Source: Trametes villosa
Taxonomy: Eukaryota > Basidiomycota > Agaricomycetes > Polyporales > Polyporaceae
Reading direction: 5' to 3'
Length of the DNA: 64,000 bases
Assembly: GCA_002964805.2 (NCBI GenBank)
Contig: PUDQ02000001.1
Coordinates: 5,728,001 to 5,792,000, forward strand
Notes under the pieces: model-generated
Databases searched by the model: none
Seen by the model: only the letters and a program-made list of their open reading frames with translations
What the model was told of the DNA's origin: nothing
Program-made: the position numbers and the translations under genes
Shown here: piece after piece, positions 32,121 through 43,672 of the stretch
Layout of the letters: every line of letters begins with the position of its first letter
Numbering within the stretch: the first letter of the stretch is position 1

Positions 32121-34924
32121 TCAAGCCGTGAGACCCAGTGTCTCCTTCTTCAGCGCAATCTCGTCCTTGAGCATCGCGATCCTGCTGTCCAGCCGCGACG
32201 ACAAGTCCACCTGCTGCGTCGCAAGCGACAGCGCCTTGTCCAGCTTCTCCAACGCGCTCTTCAGCACGCGCGCCCACTCGTCCGCGCCCGCCCCGCTGAC
32301 CGCCTCGATCTCCTTCAGCTCGAGCACGGCGTGCTCGAACCACGCGACGCCGCCGACCCACGTACTCACCTGCACGCTCGCCTGGCGCGCTTCGGCGTCC
32401 GCGAGGAACGCGCGCGCGCCCGCGAAGTCGCCCGCGGTACGGTGCACGATGCCGAGCAGGAGCGCGCGGATCGCGAGCTCGTCGGCGGTGTCGGCGGGTG
32501 CTTCTGGGGTGTCGGGGGATTGAGCGGGAGGGGGTACGTGCTCTTTCAGGAGCGCGGTCTCAATGGAGGGGGGAGGGTTGAGGGAGGTGGCCCAGTCCTT
32601 CAGGTGGGCGATGGCGGTGTCTCTTGTGATACGAGCATGCGTGTTCCAGACTAAACACAAGTCAGCTCATGAAAGGCAAAAGGAGATGTTTTCTACTCAC
32701 AGACAGCAAGCTCTGTGAATGCATAAAATTGTTAGCAAACGTGTATCGCAGCACACTGCTTGCGTACCTTCTGCTGGGCTAATCTTCGCAGCATGCGCGT
32801 AGTTGGCCTCCGACCCAGTCAGCGCGAGCTGCTTTTCCTTGTAGAAGGCGACTGCAGAGCCATCATCAGCTCAGTCTCAGGCGAGCACCCACGGGAAACG
32901 TACGTTTCTTCTTGATGAAGACCTCTGTGGGCAGGTCCTTGCCTCCAATCTTCTTCTTGTCAATGAGATCGGGGATGCGGTCCATGAGCTCCTGCGCCTT
33001 CTCGTAGTTCTTCAACGAGATGTAGCATCCTGCCGCGATGAAGTAGTATGTCGCGTGACTCCTATAACCGCATAAAGGAGCTTAACAGCTCATCCAGATT
33101 AGCGGTGAAGGATTGGACGAACCAGCTGTTGATCTCGGTCACCCGAATGAATGCGTCCGCGGCCTCCTGGTAGCGTCTTTGAGAGAGGAGCGTCCACGCG
33201 AGCTCGAAGATAAGCTATAACAGGTTGTAGCTCAGTATTCGCACGATTTATTCCCCTCACTAAGCTCGACACTTACAAGGCCGTCAGCTTGGGCAAATGT
33301 ATGCGGGCGACCGGGCGCGAGGCCGTCCTGCAAAACCTTGATGGCGCCATCGGGGTCATACGACATGCGCAAGATCTTCGCCTGTCACAGATATATGCGT
33401 GTCAGCGGTGACGCCCATTTCAGTGGGTTCAAACACGTCTACGCACCCGGTTTAGGATCCACAATGAGCCCGTGGGATACCGGGTTTCGAGCCTGTGTGA
33501 AGCGGTAAGACACCGGACTGCGGACCAAAGAAAAGGTACGCACTTGTCGACGATGGCGCCGTATTGCTTGATTATGTGCGCCTCGTTGGCCTGGAAGCCG
33601 GACAACAGGAGAACGACACCGTGATAGGTCATTAAGGACAGGCTATGGGAGAGATTAGCATCAAGATATGAAGGGGCGTGAGCGACGGCAGAGCTGCGCA
33701 GCATACCCTGCGAAGACGGCGTGCACATCGGTCTTGGCGGCGGACACAGCCAATGCTTGCAGTGCTAATCTCCGGTCGTGGGTGAATCCAAGGAACCCGA
33801 CGACACCTCTGACAAGCAGATTGTGAGAACCGATAGGCTTTCTGCACGGCGATTGGAGGTGCTCGTACCTAACCTTCGCGGGGAGCAAGGAGAACACGAG
33901 GTTGAACAGACTACAAAGATCTCAGGGTCAAGAGAAGATCGGGCCCAGTGAGGCTTAGAGCAAACCTACCCGTATCCTGGATTAAAGGTCAGCATATTCA
34001 TGGAATTCGAGACAGACGGCAGACCTACCAAAGGCGGTCCCAGAAAGGACGAGCTCGTCCACGGAGCCTTCCTCCGCGATTATCGGTACATGGGGGGTGT
34101 TTGGTACGCTGAGCGTCGCGCCTGTAAAGCGGCTAAAGAATCCGGATTTGGCGGGCTTGGAAGAGGGTGCTGGGGAGCTCGAGCCGGAAGCTTCCGAGCG
34201 AATGCTCGCAGCGCGTGAATTAGCGGACGACGCGGCCGGCGTTGCGTAGTTTTCGAGGCCGTTGGGGTACACGATCTTATACAACCTGCACCACAGGAAG
34301 TCAAACTATGTTGGTCACGTTGGGAGGGGAACGTGCGCACTTGGTGTATTTGGAATGTGCACTGCGAAAACGCGTCAATCGACAATTGGTTATATGTAAG
34401 GATGTGTGCGCACCTATTCATAGCATACAGGCACTGCAAATAGCCCATGTACGACTCGCTAGAAGGTCCGAGAGCTTAGCGTCGCGCGATAGCAATCTCA
34501 GCGGCACGACCTGCCTGAGGGCGTGGGTGAGGCCGAGGAGGATGACCGCGTCCGAATGAAGCAGCTCCCACTCGGTGCCTGGGGGAAACTGGGTGGTCCT
34601 GTCGGAAGCCTTGGCGAGCTTGAGCTGCTTCTTCGCGCCGGCCTCTGCGAGGGCGAGCATACGAGAAGCCTCGGCCATCAGACCCGTCTGCGGAGATTGC
34701 GGTGGGGTAAGACGAGATGCAATGGGGAAAATAGACGTGCGTACCTCCATACCGAGCGCAGCCTCGAGAAAGGCGCATACACCGAGGCCGAGTGAGTGGA
34801 ATGGGGAGTCGCCGCTGGCGAACGTCTCGCGCGCCTTCTCAAGTTCATTAGAGAACACCCAGTCGAAGCCTACAGTGACCGCGCGAAGTTGCGCGGCGGT
34901 GTCCTGGGGTTGCTCGGTCGTCAT
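32121..34924 (-). CDS. IML2: Iml2/TTC39-family tetratricopeptide protein
   Basis: Iml2 in yeast is a mitochondrial outer membrane/lipid-droplet-associated TPR protein linked to clearance of inclusion bodies; the TTC39 family is the wider group. The start chosen is [20 protein letters not shown] (34924); the upstream His/Asp repeat is in frame but has no ATG. Successive exons give [75 protein letters not shown], then a Ser-rich linker. After it come [111 protein letters not shown], and a C-terminal exon ending [10 protein letters not shown]. These are antiparallel TPR-like helices. Many 50-70-nt introns; a few junctions around 33.4-34.3 kb are approximate. Head-to-head with the IRS4-like gene. 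Confidence 0.85.
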
Positions 34925-35181
34925 TGTGTGGTCGTCGGCGTGGTCGTAGACGTGGTCGTGGTCGTGGTCGAGAGTCAAGAGGGAATTGGTCAGAGTACCG
35001 GGGTCATCAGCGAAAGAGGCCCGAGAGGAATGCTAGCCACCGCCTCCGAGGCGCGTCGGCCCGCCGGTGACGACGCGAGGAACCCTGCTCGGCATTTGCC
35101 GGCCCTCCCTCGCTGCGCGAATTCAGAAGAGCCGGCTCTCCTCCCCTTCCTCCTGCCGCACGTCCTCCTTCCGCCGCAGCG
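34925..35181. promoter_or_regulatory. divergent promoter region IML2/IRS4-like, with GTGGTC repeats
   Basis: 257 bp lie between start codons. Positions about 34925-34970 are a GTGGTC-type minisatellite that sits in the IML2 5' UTR. Confidence 0.5.
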
Positions 35182-36872
35182 ATGGCCTCTTCAGCAGTCA
35201 AAGCGCGGATTAATGCATTCGAAGCCATGCAGTCTTCGAGTGCCACCATCGTCTCAAAATCCCCGCCAAACCTCCTCGAGAGTCCCATCTCTCCCACCGC
35301 GACCGCCATCTCTCCCATGGTCCCCTCTCCCTCCATCTCCGCCTTCAAACCGAACGCACCTTCACCCTCACCGTCTCCGCCAAATTTGGGCAGGAAAACG
35401 TCGCTCATCGACCTGAAGGAATGGGTCGTGCCTGACGGGCCTTTGCCTTACGTCCCCAGACAGCGGCCGCCGATCGCTCGAAAACCTCCTCCCCCGCTAG
35501 CATCAAAGCCACCCACAAGACATGTCTCGGACTCCATGGTTAATAGGGTCCCTACTCCGCTCATTCACCTGGAATCGCCTCCCAAGAACCGTGCTGCGCC
35601 TCCGCTTCCCCCGCGCAAACCATCCTACTCGTCATTGAGATCCGTCTCTGCCTCCAACTCATCGTCTTCCTCTCTTCCTCGGAGTCCTGCCCAGGCCACG
35701 CCTCCCCTTCTGACCCCCTCGAGGTCGGACTCGCTGACGGTTGATCACACCTACCCTCCGCTGACCAAATTGGGAAACGGCTCTTCTTCTCGCCATGCAC
35801 CCGCATCCTCCATCTCCTCGTTTCACTCCGTCTCCCTCTCGTCCGATGGAGGCACCGACCCGGCCACACCTGGCTCTTTGTCTAATCATGTCGCAACCTA
35901 CCCCCTGGACCATGATGATCACGACGACGAACACAACAGCGTCCGCGAGCCAGACGCTATCAGCCTTGACGAGTCGTTCGAAAACCTCTCCGTGACATCC
36001 GCAGTGAGCCCCTCTGTCTCGTCCGTCTCTCATGACTGGGAAGTATACGCCACGAAACGTGCGCCGGAGCCTCCGAAGCTCCCGCAGCGCCCTTCTAAAC
36101 CCCCATCCGACCCCACTTCTCCCCGCCACTCACCGCTTCTTGCGCCAAAAAGAGACGGCCCCCCGCCGCCACCACCGCCACGTTCACGCCCCCCATCCTC
36201 CCGCAACTCCCTTGCATCCACCTCTGCAGCATCTACCTCCGACCGTTCCTCCATTCTTAGCGTCGCGACATCCCGCACGAGCATCAGCACGCGCAGTGCA
36301 ACTACCCCCAAGCCCAAGGCTGCACAATTAGCGCGGCCGACGCCCGTACCTCCAGCCGCGCGCAAACGTTACGAGACCGTGTTCAACGGCAACGTCATAG
36401 CCACGCGCCAGGCAGAGCGCGCCAAGTCGCCGCCGCGGAAGGCGCGCCAGGCTGCCGGCTGGCGTGGATTGTCGGTGGATCTCATCACGAACCCGGAGGA
36501 GATCGCGAGCGCGCCCGTGTCGCGTGCAGGATCGATCGACGAGGAGGTCGGCGCGGAAGAGCGTTTGGAAGGTGTGGTCGTGCGCGCGATATGGAAGCTG
36601 TCCAGGCTGAAGCGGGAGACGCTGCGTGTGATATGGTCAGTCTCTACACGCTCGTCGCTGCTTTCTGAAGGAAGTGCTGAAATCGTGTGCGTGCGCGCAG
36701 GATGGAGTGCGACCCGGCAGGTACGGGCTCGCTCGACAGGGACGCGTTCGTGAAGGGCATGTGGCGGATCGACGAGGAGTTGCGTAAGGCGCAGGTGAAC
36801 CAGCACCTCTCGCCACGGATGTACGTCCGCCAGCCACGGCCGACGCATCCGCCGCGGCCTATCTTGCGATGA
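35182..36872 (+). CDS. EH-domain protein, Irs4/Tax4-like, 541 aa
   Basis: Two exons, 35182-36635 and 36701-36872, are joined at codon ATG/TGG by a 65-nt intron. In yeast, Irs4 and Tax4 are EH-domain adaptors that bind the inositol phosphatase Inp51 and regulate PI(4,5)P2, autophagy and cell-wall integrity. The N-terminal 380 residues are disordered and rich in Pro and Ser, with SH3-ligand-like runs (APPLPPRKPSYSSL, DGPPPPPPPRSRPPSSR). The EH domain is C-terminal: RKRYETVFNGNVIATRQ, GWRGLSVDLI, VVRAIWKLSRLKRETLRVIW, then MECDPAGTGSLDRDAFVKGM, whose D-x-D-like Ca-binding loop and W-x-I-D-E-E-L helix fit an EF-hand of an EH fold. The family call rests on this domain and the overall layout. Confidence 0.8.
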
Positions 36873-37350
36873 CCTCCGCTCTTACGGTGGTTGGTCATCG
36901 CGTGGACTTTATCGAGGTTGGCTGGACTGTATCACTATCACTTTCGTTTAGGTTACGTTTGTTGCGCTCGTTCTGCTGCTGCTCGCCCACATTCCGTAGA
37001 GTTCTAATCATATACCCCGCTGTCGCGTTGATTGCTTTGGTGTGCTGGATCATGACCGGTCGACCACCCGACGACTGATAGGTGGCTATTTACAAGTGCA
37101 CAAAGTGACGGAAGAAATGAGAGTTGCGAGCATTACACCTGCGCGGATAGGCGCGAATCATGCACGCGCGGGTCGCGCGCCTCGCGAGCTCAAGTACTTC
37201 GTCATGGCCACGCGCCGACCTGAAGCTCTCGCTCTTACCAGCACCGTCTCCCGTCAAGTCGTCCACTCAGCTCTCTTCAGCTCCCCCAATACTGTCTATC
37301 TCTGCACATTAGCAGCACCCAACAGCTAATCTCCAACCAAAATCCACAAC
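36873..37350. other. intergenic; 3' UTR and promoter of the CoA kinase gene
   Basis: No ORF has family features. The last 100 bp are pyrimidine-rich before the short first exon of the kinase gene. Confidence 0.5.
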
Positions 37351-38237
37351 ATGCTAGGTGCGCACCGTAGCCATATTCACGAACGGCACGCTCACTCACC
37401 TTCCCCGCCCTTCTCCCCATCCCCTCTCTCGCTGAACGCACAGTCGTCGGCCTCACCGGCGGCATCGCGACCGGCAAGTCGACCGTCTCCGCCCTCCTCC
37501 GCGCACACGGCCTGCCCATCGTCGACGCGGACGTGCTCGCGCGCAAGGTCGTCGAGCCGGGCACGCCCGCGCTCGCGGCGATCGTGCGCACGTTCGGGCC
37601 TGGGGTGCTCCGCGCGGACGGCACGCTCGACCGCGCGGCGCTCGGCGCGCGGGTGTTCGCGGACGGCGCGCAGCGCGCGGCGCTGAACGCGATCGTGCAC
37701 CCCGCGGTGCGCCGCGAGATGGCGTGGGCGGTCCTCCGCGCGTGGTGGTGCGGCGAGCGCGTGTGCGTGCTCGACGTGCCGCTGCTCATCGAGGGCGGGC
37801 TGTGGAAGTGGGTTGGGAAGGTCGTGGTTGTGTATTGGTGAGTCTTGTGCTTGGTGTTGAGGGGGTGCGCAAGGACTCGGAGGGCTGACGCGTCCCTTCG
37901 TATCCTCTATAGCTCGGCGGAGCTACAGCTGCAACGGCTCATGAAACGCGACAACTCGTCCCGGGAGGACGCCTCGAATCGGCTGAACGCCCAGCTGCCC
38001 ATTTCCGAAAAGGTCCAATACGCGGACGTCGTGGTCGACAACTCCGGCTCGCTGCAGGACCTCGAGCGCCAGGTGGACCAGCTCGTAAAGCGGCTCGTGA
38101 AGGAGGCCGGCTGGTCGTGGCGCCTCAGCTGGCTCTGCCCCCCGCTAGGTGTGGCATCTGCGGTATGGACTATCGGCTGGAGGGCCCTGCGCCGCTCCCA
38201 GAAAGCGAGCTCCCGCAAGAAGGCCGGTAAACGGTAG
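37351..38237 (+). CDS. CAB5: dephospho-CoA kinase, 241 aa
   Basis: Catalyses the last step of coenzyme A synthesis, phosphorylating the 3'-OH of dephospho-CoA with ATP. Exon 1 is only 7 nt (ATGCTAG); exons 37444-37837 and 37913-38237 follow, and the three sum to 242 codons. The P-loop GLTGGIATGKST (residues 5-16) is intact, followed by the substrate-binding LPIVDADVLARKVVEPGTPA and IVHPAVRREM. The lid or sugar-binding part is LDVPLLIEGGLWKWVG. LMKRDNSSREDASNRLNAQL is the characteristic CoaE helix pair. A hydrophobic C-terminal segment (LCPPLGVASAVWTIGW) and a final basic tail suggest membrane association, as reported for fungal and animal DCAKD-type enzymes. The tiny first exon is supported by the frame and by the lack of another ATG before the P-loop. 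Confidence 0.9.
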
Positions 38238-38528
38238 CGGGGTATCTTGATTTACGTTCTGGGACTCTCATCTTCTGCATGTACTCCTTGGTTGTATGGA
38301 TTGTACTGTACTATGCTATTCATTTCGTCGCTCGTTCATGGCTCTGGAGGGACTACGTATAGGCCTTGACAACATCACGAGTCTGGAGGTCACACGAATG
38401 AGGTAGACACCGACTAGAATTCCGGACAACACGACGATAGGGTAGCAAAGGACAACGGTACGAACGAAACCAGTCCGACGACAGAATAGGCACCAACTCA
38501 AATCTCCACCGCGGGTAAACGACAGACA

Positions 38529-40065
38529 CTACCGGGCACCGACAGCCGCACCACGCCGTCCACGACCGCCGCCGCGCCTGCCGTATCCGCCCCAGCCGCC
38601 AACGTACGCTCCAGGGCCCATCAGGCCAACACCACCGGGTTCACCAAACGTCGCGACATTGCGTTCGCGCTCCTCCTCTCGGCGGTTGCGTCCCCCTCCC
38701 CGCCGCCCTCCACGACCGCGACCATCGACAGCAGGGCCATTGCTTCCCGACGACAGCGAATCGAAGAAGGACTTCTCGCGGTTATACGCCACAGGCCTGT
38801 CGTCCTTCTCCCCATCCGCACCCTCCTGTGCCTCGCCGTCCACAGCCTCCTCGTTCTTGGGCGTTCCACGAGGGGAAGGCGCAAGAGCAGCCTTATCAAA
38901 GCGAGCGTTGGAGCTCTCAAAGTCGAAGTCCGTGGCGGGGACACGGAGGTCGGCGCCCTTGTGGTCTTGGCCCTGACCACGGCCGCCACGACGACCGCCG
39001 CGGTGGTGCTGACCGTTGCCCGTCGCATTCGACACGCGCAGGTCGCCGAGTGCGCGCTCGACCGTCTCAAGCGAGGCCGTTGCCGAGTTTACCGACTGGT
39101 TCCGAGCAGTACGCGGGGGTGCAGCTGCGGCTTGCGCCTGTGCTGCAGGGGATGCTGCCCAGACGCGCTTACTGGGTCTGGGAACGCGTTGCTGGAGGGA
39201 ACTCTTGCTGCACACAGGGGACTTGCTGTTGGTATGAGGGAGAGCCGTACTGGGGAAAAGAGGGAGTCGCTTGAGGCGCTGATGCCTAGTCATGTGAGAC
39301 GTTAGCATTCGTCCACGGAAGTGACACGTAGGCAAGAGGAGCATATAGTCAGAAGGAAGGCAACGGGTTATCCACACGAGGTTATGCGCTCTCGGACAAC
39401 ACGAGCTTTGCTCGATACATCCGTTAATGGTTTCATCATACAAGGGAAGTGCGGGGCAGGAGCTTTGGAAGAGCCACTCACCCCCAGGACAGCTGGATCA
39501 TCGGTGACATTCCTGCGTTGAGGTGCAGTCTCATCCACTGCAAGATCTTTCACTTCGGACGCGCGGAAGATGATGTAGGTGTAGGGCTCTTGCACAGGGG
39601 GGATGTACTGGTCTTGTGGCCTATAGATAGTTTTCGTCAGCATGCGTTCTTACAGCACTCGTTAACGCGATGGGTAGGTCAGAAGGAAGGCAACGGAAGC
39701 ATCCACACGATTGTTATGCGCTCTCGGACAGGTTGAGCCGTAGCTCATTTACATCCGTAATGATTTCATCTTTCAGAAAAGCCACGTATGGAGCAAGGCT
39801 CACCTTCGAGACTCAGTCCCCATAGAGTACACTGCAAGACAAGCGCGAATCAGCGCCATGAACGTCCCTGAGGTGGACGAGAGTGGCTCTTACCATTCGA
39901 AAGTTGGATCGTCGACGCGACGGGGTCGATGCCCGCGAGAATACCTCTGTATCGTACATCTGAGTGGGAAATGAGAGAGATGGGCTTTCTGTGGACGCGT
40001 CGTCAACATCAGACTGCACGACGAGGAGAGCGAGGGATGTACCCGATGAAACTGAGGGCGGCCAT
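38529..40065 (-). CDS. SCD6: LSm14-family translation repressor Scd6/Sum2, 322 aa
   Basis: P-body protein that binds eIF4G and decapping factors and represses translation. Six exons: 40065-40043 (23 nt), 39988-39894, 39831-39804 (28 nt), 39620-39482, 39285-39216, 39142-38529; the sum is 323 codons. The LSm domain at the N-terminus reads MAALSFIG, KPISLISHSDVRYRGILAGI, STIQLSNVYSMGTESRRPQ, YIPPVQEPYTYIIFRASEVK. Then come a Gln/Pro/Ala linker, an FDF box (TDFDFESSNARFDK, about residue 190), an FFD box (YNREKSFFDSLSS, about 239), a TFG-type motif (NVATFGEPGG, about 283), and RGG repeats flanking it. The domain order LSm-FDF-FFD-TFG-RGG is diagnostic. Introns 3 and 4 (183 and 196 nt) are much longer than the local norm and share a ~90-bp element. 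Exon 5's 3' end is set by frame (73-nt intron, GTGTGC donor). Confidence 0.93.
39348..39437 (-). repeat. intronic element copy B (SCD6 intron 4)
   Basis: 90 bp inside intron 39481-39286. On the + strand it begins GTCAGAAGGAAGGCAACGG and contains TTATGCGCTCTCGGACA and a CGAGC-TTT-GCTCG stem. It is in the same orientation as copy A and about 80% identical by eye. Confidence 0.9.
39678..39770 (-). repeat. intronic element copy A (SCD6 intron 3)
   Basis: 93 bp inside intron 39803-39621. The first 19 bp and an internal 17 bp are identical to copy B. Its stem is TGAGC-CGTA-GCTCA, the same position as in copy B with the outer pair changed from C-G to T-A. In transcript sense it ends in CTTCCTTCTGAC, which includes a branch-site-like CTGAC. 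Confidence 0.9.
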
Positions 40066-40232
40066 GATGATGAAAGAAAGGTGAACTGCAAATCTGAGTG
40101 CGCGTCTGCCGCAGCGTGTAACCATTCCTCTCCCGGCATCTTCCGTTCCCACGGCTCCTCCCGCCCGGGATTGTCAAAGCGCCCGCTGCAGCCTGCTCGC
40201 TGTTTAGAACGGTGACCGACGGCTCGCGCTCG
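40066..40232. promoter_or_regulatory. bidirectional promoter region SCD6/PGS1
   Basis: 167 bp separate the start codons, the tightest head-to-head pair in the window. Confidence 0.55.
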
Positions 40233-42109
40233 ATGTTCAGCACGGCGCGCAATGCGCTTCTAAACTCCCGCTGGCGCATATACTCTACGGTTCTTCCGAT
40301 TGCTGCTGCCCAACGACCACGAAATGTCTCGACCGCGTCTTTCGATCCTACAATACGCCAGTTCCTGGTTAAGCTTGCGGAACATCAGCCATGCTTTTCG
40401 ATGAGCTCCTCCAATGTTGCTATCCTGCATGAACCAAGACTATTCTACCAGACCTTATTAGTGCGTCTATCCAACTCAGCCGCCGCATAATAAGTACTAA
40501 GCCTGTCTGAAGAGTATGATACGGAACGCACGGCGCAGACTATTCATATCCTCCCTGTATATAGGCTCGGAAGACGTTGAGCTAGTATGTTACGCCTTTC
40601 GCTCCTCCTCGACGCTGAAGCTTACTATGCCTACAATGTAGATAGACGCTATACACACGTCTCTCCGCGATAATCCGAACCTTCACGTCTACCTACATCT
40701 AGACTTGAACCGCTCTACCCGTCCAGGTCCAGATTCTACCGCTCGCATCCTCCTCCCATTGCTGCGCGAACATCCGGACAGAGTGCATATCCACCTCTTC
40801 CGAAGCCCGAAACTCAAGGGTCTCGTGGCTCGCCTCGTACCACCACGGTTTAACGAAGGCTGGGGGACTTGGCACCCGAAGGTCTACGGCGCCGACGACT
40901 CTTTGGTGATATCGGGGTAAGTGAGTACTTCCCCACAGTAGAACCAAAGTACACCCTCGTTGACGCGTGATTGTGTGTAGAGCAAACCTGAATACGTCGT
41001 ATTTTTCCAACCGCCAGGATCGCTACCTTCAATTCACCGATCAGAGCCGCTTAGCGGACTACTGCTTCGGATTCTTGCAGGCGTCATCGACCTTCTCCTA
41101 CAGCCTCCTCCCATCACCTGAATCGTCACAAGACTACGTCTTGCACTGGCCCGATGCCATGACGCATCCTCACCGGATAGAGGCGAAGGCGCAGCAAGTC
41201 CTCACTTCGTTCCAGAGTTCTCAACGCCTGGCTTCTCCCGCGCGTCCCCTCGCGACTGCGGACAAAGAGCCGCCGCTCCACGGCGCAGAAGACGAGCACG
41301 ACGTATTGGTATACCCCGTCATCCAAGCAGGGCAATTCAACATCAGGGAGGAAGAACGGTGTTTGGGCCTTCTCTTCCGTGAGCTATCTGCGCAACGCCC
41401 GCCCCAGTTACCATGGCCAGAGAAATACGACGGTCCCATAGTCGACCTCACGAGTGGCTACTTCGCGCTGTACAAGCCATACCAGCAAGCGATGATCAAC
41501 TCGCGGCTCGCATGCAGGATTCTCGCAGCCAGCCCAAAGGTAAGCGCCTTGTCGCCGCACGCTTCCTGCCCTCATCTGTTAACCTCCCGCTCGCAGGCGA
41601 ACGGGTTCTACGCGTCGAAAGGCGTGTCTGGACGCATTCCGGAGGCATACACGCTCTTTGAGCGGCGCTTCGTGTCGGCCGTGCGCGCCGCCGGCAAAGA
41701 ATGGCCCCAGGACTCCTCGGAAGCCCTCGCCGCAGTGCTCCTGAGCGAGTGGGAACGCGAAGGGTGGACGTACCACGCCAAAGGTATGCGACCGTCACTC
41801 GCAGGCCTCACTCTCCGGTTCGCTAACGCGCGAGATGAACCAGGCATATGGGTGCGGCCGACGCCGTCCGCGGCGCCCGCCCTCACTCTGTTCGGCTCGA
41901 CAAACCTCAACTCGCGGTCCGCGAACCTCGATACCGAGCTGTCATTCGTGCTGGCAACGACGTCGCCGGCGCTCCGCGCACGCCTCGCGGAGGAGGTCGA
42001 CGGGCTGCGTGCGCACGCGCGCACATGGCGCGGCGAGGGCAACTCCGAGGAGAGGCGGGTGCGTCTGGGAACGCGGCTTTTAGTCGGCGTTGTGGGGGGC
42101 ATGTTGTAG
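40233..42109 (+). CDS. PGS1: CDP-diacylglycerol-glycerol-3-phosphate 3-phosphatidyltransferase, mitochondrial
   Basis: Makes phosphatidylglycerophosphate, the first committed step to phosphatidylglycerol and cardiolipin, in mitochondria. It belongs to the phospholipase D superfamily. The start MFSTARNALLNSRWRIYST is a basic presequence. Core segments: IRNARRRLFISSLYIGSEDV, TSLRDNPNLHVYLHLDLNRS, first HKD motif GTWHPKVYGADDSLVISGAN, NTSYFSNRQDRYLQF. Later: LTSGYFALYKPYQQAMI, ANGFYASKGVSGRIPEAYTL, and second HKD-like motif WTYHAKGMR with FGSTNLNSRSANLDTELSF. Introns after codons ending RLFYQTLL, GSEDVEL, VISG and ILAASPK keep the frame. An in-frame GTG upstream was not used. All catalytic His and Lys residues expected are present. 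Confidence 0.92.
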
Positions 42110-42601
42110 GCAGCCGCTGCGAACGTGCCAGCATCCTGCAATGTGACCGCGTGCGGAGATGAACCCGAGAATTGTCATGTCTGACGTCGTCGTATGCTAC
42201 GACAACGCCCTCTGGGCGGCGGGCGGTTCCGGGCGTGCTCGTTCGTTGCCACGGGCGAACATGCGCTCCCGCTGCGCCTGCGAAGCTACCAATTACGCGG
42301 TGCTTCACTTCCTGACAGATGTCGCAACCTACAAAACCTCCGCCGTAGATGTTGTGAATACGCTACCAGTATTTGGTGTCTGTACCCTGCGTCCTGGCCG
42401 TTGGGACGTGCCTTACCCTGTGGTCCGATACGAGTTGCGGTGAAGCGGAGTTCTTGCAATCTTGGTGGAAGTAGCTAGCCCGTGCTTGGCAGGCTCTTGA
42501 TGGGGATGCGTGAGGGAAAATGTCGCATTGTATTGCTGGTATGAGGCACAGGTGACCGGTATCTCGTACATGAACAAACTTCTCGGTTCGCAACGCGGTT
42601 T
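42110..42601. other. convergent intergenic region PGS1/DTD1
   Basis: No supported gene. A + strand ORF at 42510-42770 is mostly antisense to the last DTD1 exon. Confidence 0.5.
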
Positions 42602-43672
42602 CTACTCCTCGGAAGGAGTCTCAGACCCAGCTGCTGTCCCGGCGGCCGATTGTGACCGCGCGGGGACACTCTGTTTGACCGACGCAGATGCTTTCTTGGA
42701 TGCCGCAGCCACCGGTTGGTCCACGTATTCAGACTTCCTGGAGTCCAAAGTGAACGTTACGGGGCCCTGAAGACAACCGATGTTTGTCAGGCTCGGGGAC
42801 AGAAGGCAGGGTGACAAAAGATATTGCACTAAGCCAGCGCGCTCTGCTCACCTCGTTTGTAAGACGGACGTCCATCATGGCGCCAAACTGCCCGTCTGTT
42901 CACAGGGAAGGGAGAAACGGTATGAGTGGGACGGAAATAACCTTGCGAGCCGCGTGTCAAGCAGTAAAGGCCCCGGTGCGACTGAGTGACACCGACGCAC
43001 CTTTGATTTTCTCGGGCTTATACAGCTCGCCTATCCGTTTCAGGAAAGAGGCGTACAAGTCCCGGGAGGGGCCTGAGGCCTGGGAGGGCGCGCGACGGGG
43101 AGGCGAGCGGGGAGATCGCTGCAGTCAGCGGGCAGTCGCGGGTGCGATCCAAGATTAGATTGAATACATACCATCGCTCGGTGGAAGTCTGGCTTCCCCT
43201 TGGGCGTGTTGGCGAAGAGCGTGAACTGGGAGACGCAGAGGACCTCGCCATCAATATCCTTCACGTTTTTCTTCCACATCGTGCCAGATGACTCGTCTGA
43301 GAAGACCTTTAGCGAGAGACTACCACCGAGAACCGGCGAGGTGGGATTTAATCCGTCAGTTTGGAGACATTTGCGACTCAATGGCAGTCCGGCGGGCTAG
43401 AACGCACATCTGCTTGGTTAGCGACTCGAGATCGGTCGCAGTATCGTCTGTTCTGTGCATGCGAGATGGTTCAGCAGGATTGTTCTGCCATTGAGTACAG
43501 GTCAGACGAACGACCTCTTCCGATGCCGACGAGGACCATGAGACCTCGACCGATGGATGATATGACCTCGGCATCGACTTCGGGCGAGCTTCAGAGACAT
43601 GCTGCCGACTTGGATTGCATCCTACACACCTGTGACCGAGGCCGAGCTGACACGCTGGACTATTGCACGCAT
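42602..43672 (-). CDS. DTD1: D-aminoacyl-tRNA deacylase (DTD), 193 aa
   Basis: Hydrolyses D-aminoacyl (and Gly-tRNA-Ala) esters to proofread tRNA charging in the cytosol. Seven exons (43672-43630, 43577-43515, 43447-43408, 43319-43172, 43079-43001, 42895-42852, 42766-42602) sum exactly to 194 codons. N-terminus MRAIVQRVSSASVTVDAEVI with IGRGLMVLVGIGRDDT; then ESLTKQILSLKVFSDESSGT, MWKKNVKDIDGEVLCVSQFT (active-site SQ motif SQFTLFANT) and KGKPDFHRAM. The C-terminal cross-subunit Gly-cisPro motif appears as NEGPVTFTLDSRKSEYV. An Ala/Ser-rich tail of about 35 residues extends beyond the core, longer than bacterial Dtd. The dense introns for such a small gene are notable. Head-to-head with the cyclophilin gene. 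Confidence 0.92.

Noticed and set aside
42510..42770. 86-codon plus-strand ORF ending VNVTGP
   Set aside because: At first it looked like a C-terminal protein fragment, but it is mostly antisense to the last DTD1 exon, which encodes the conserved GPVTFTLDSRK motif.
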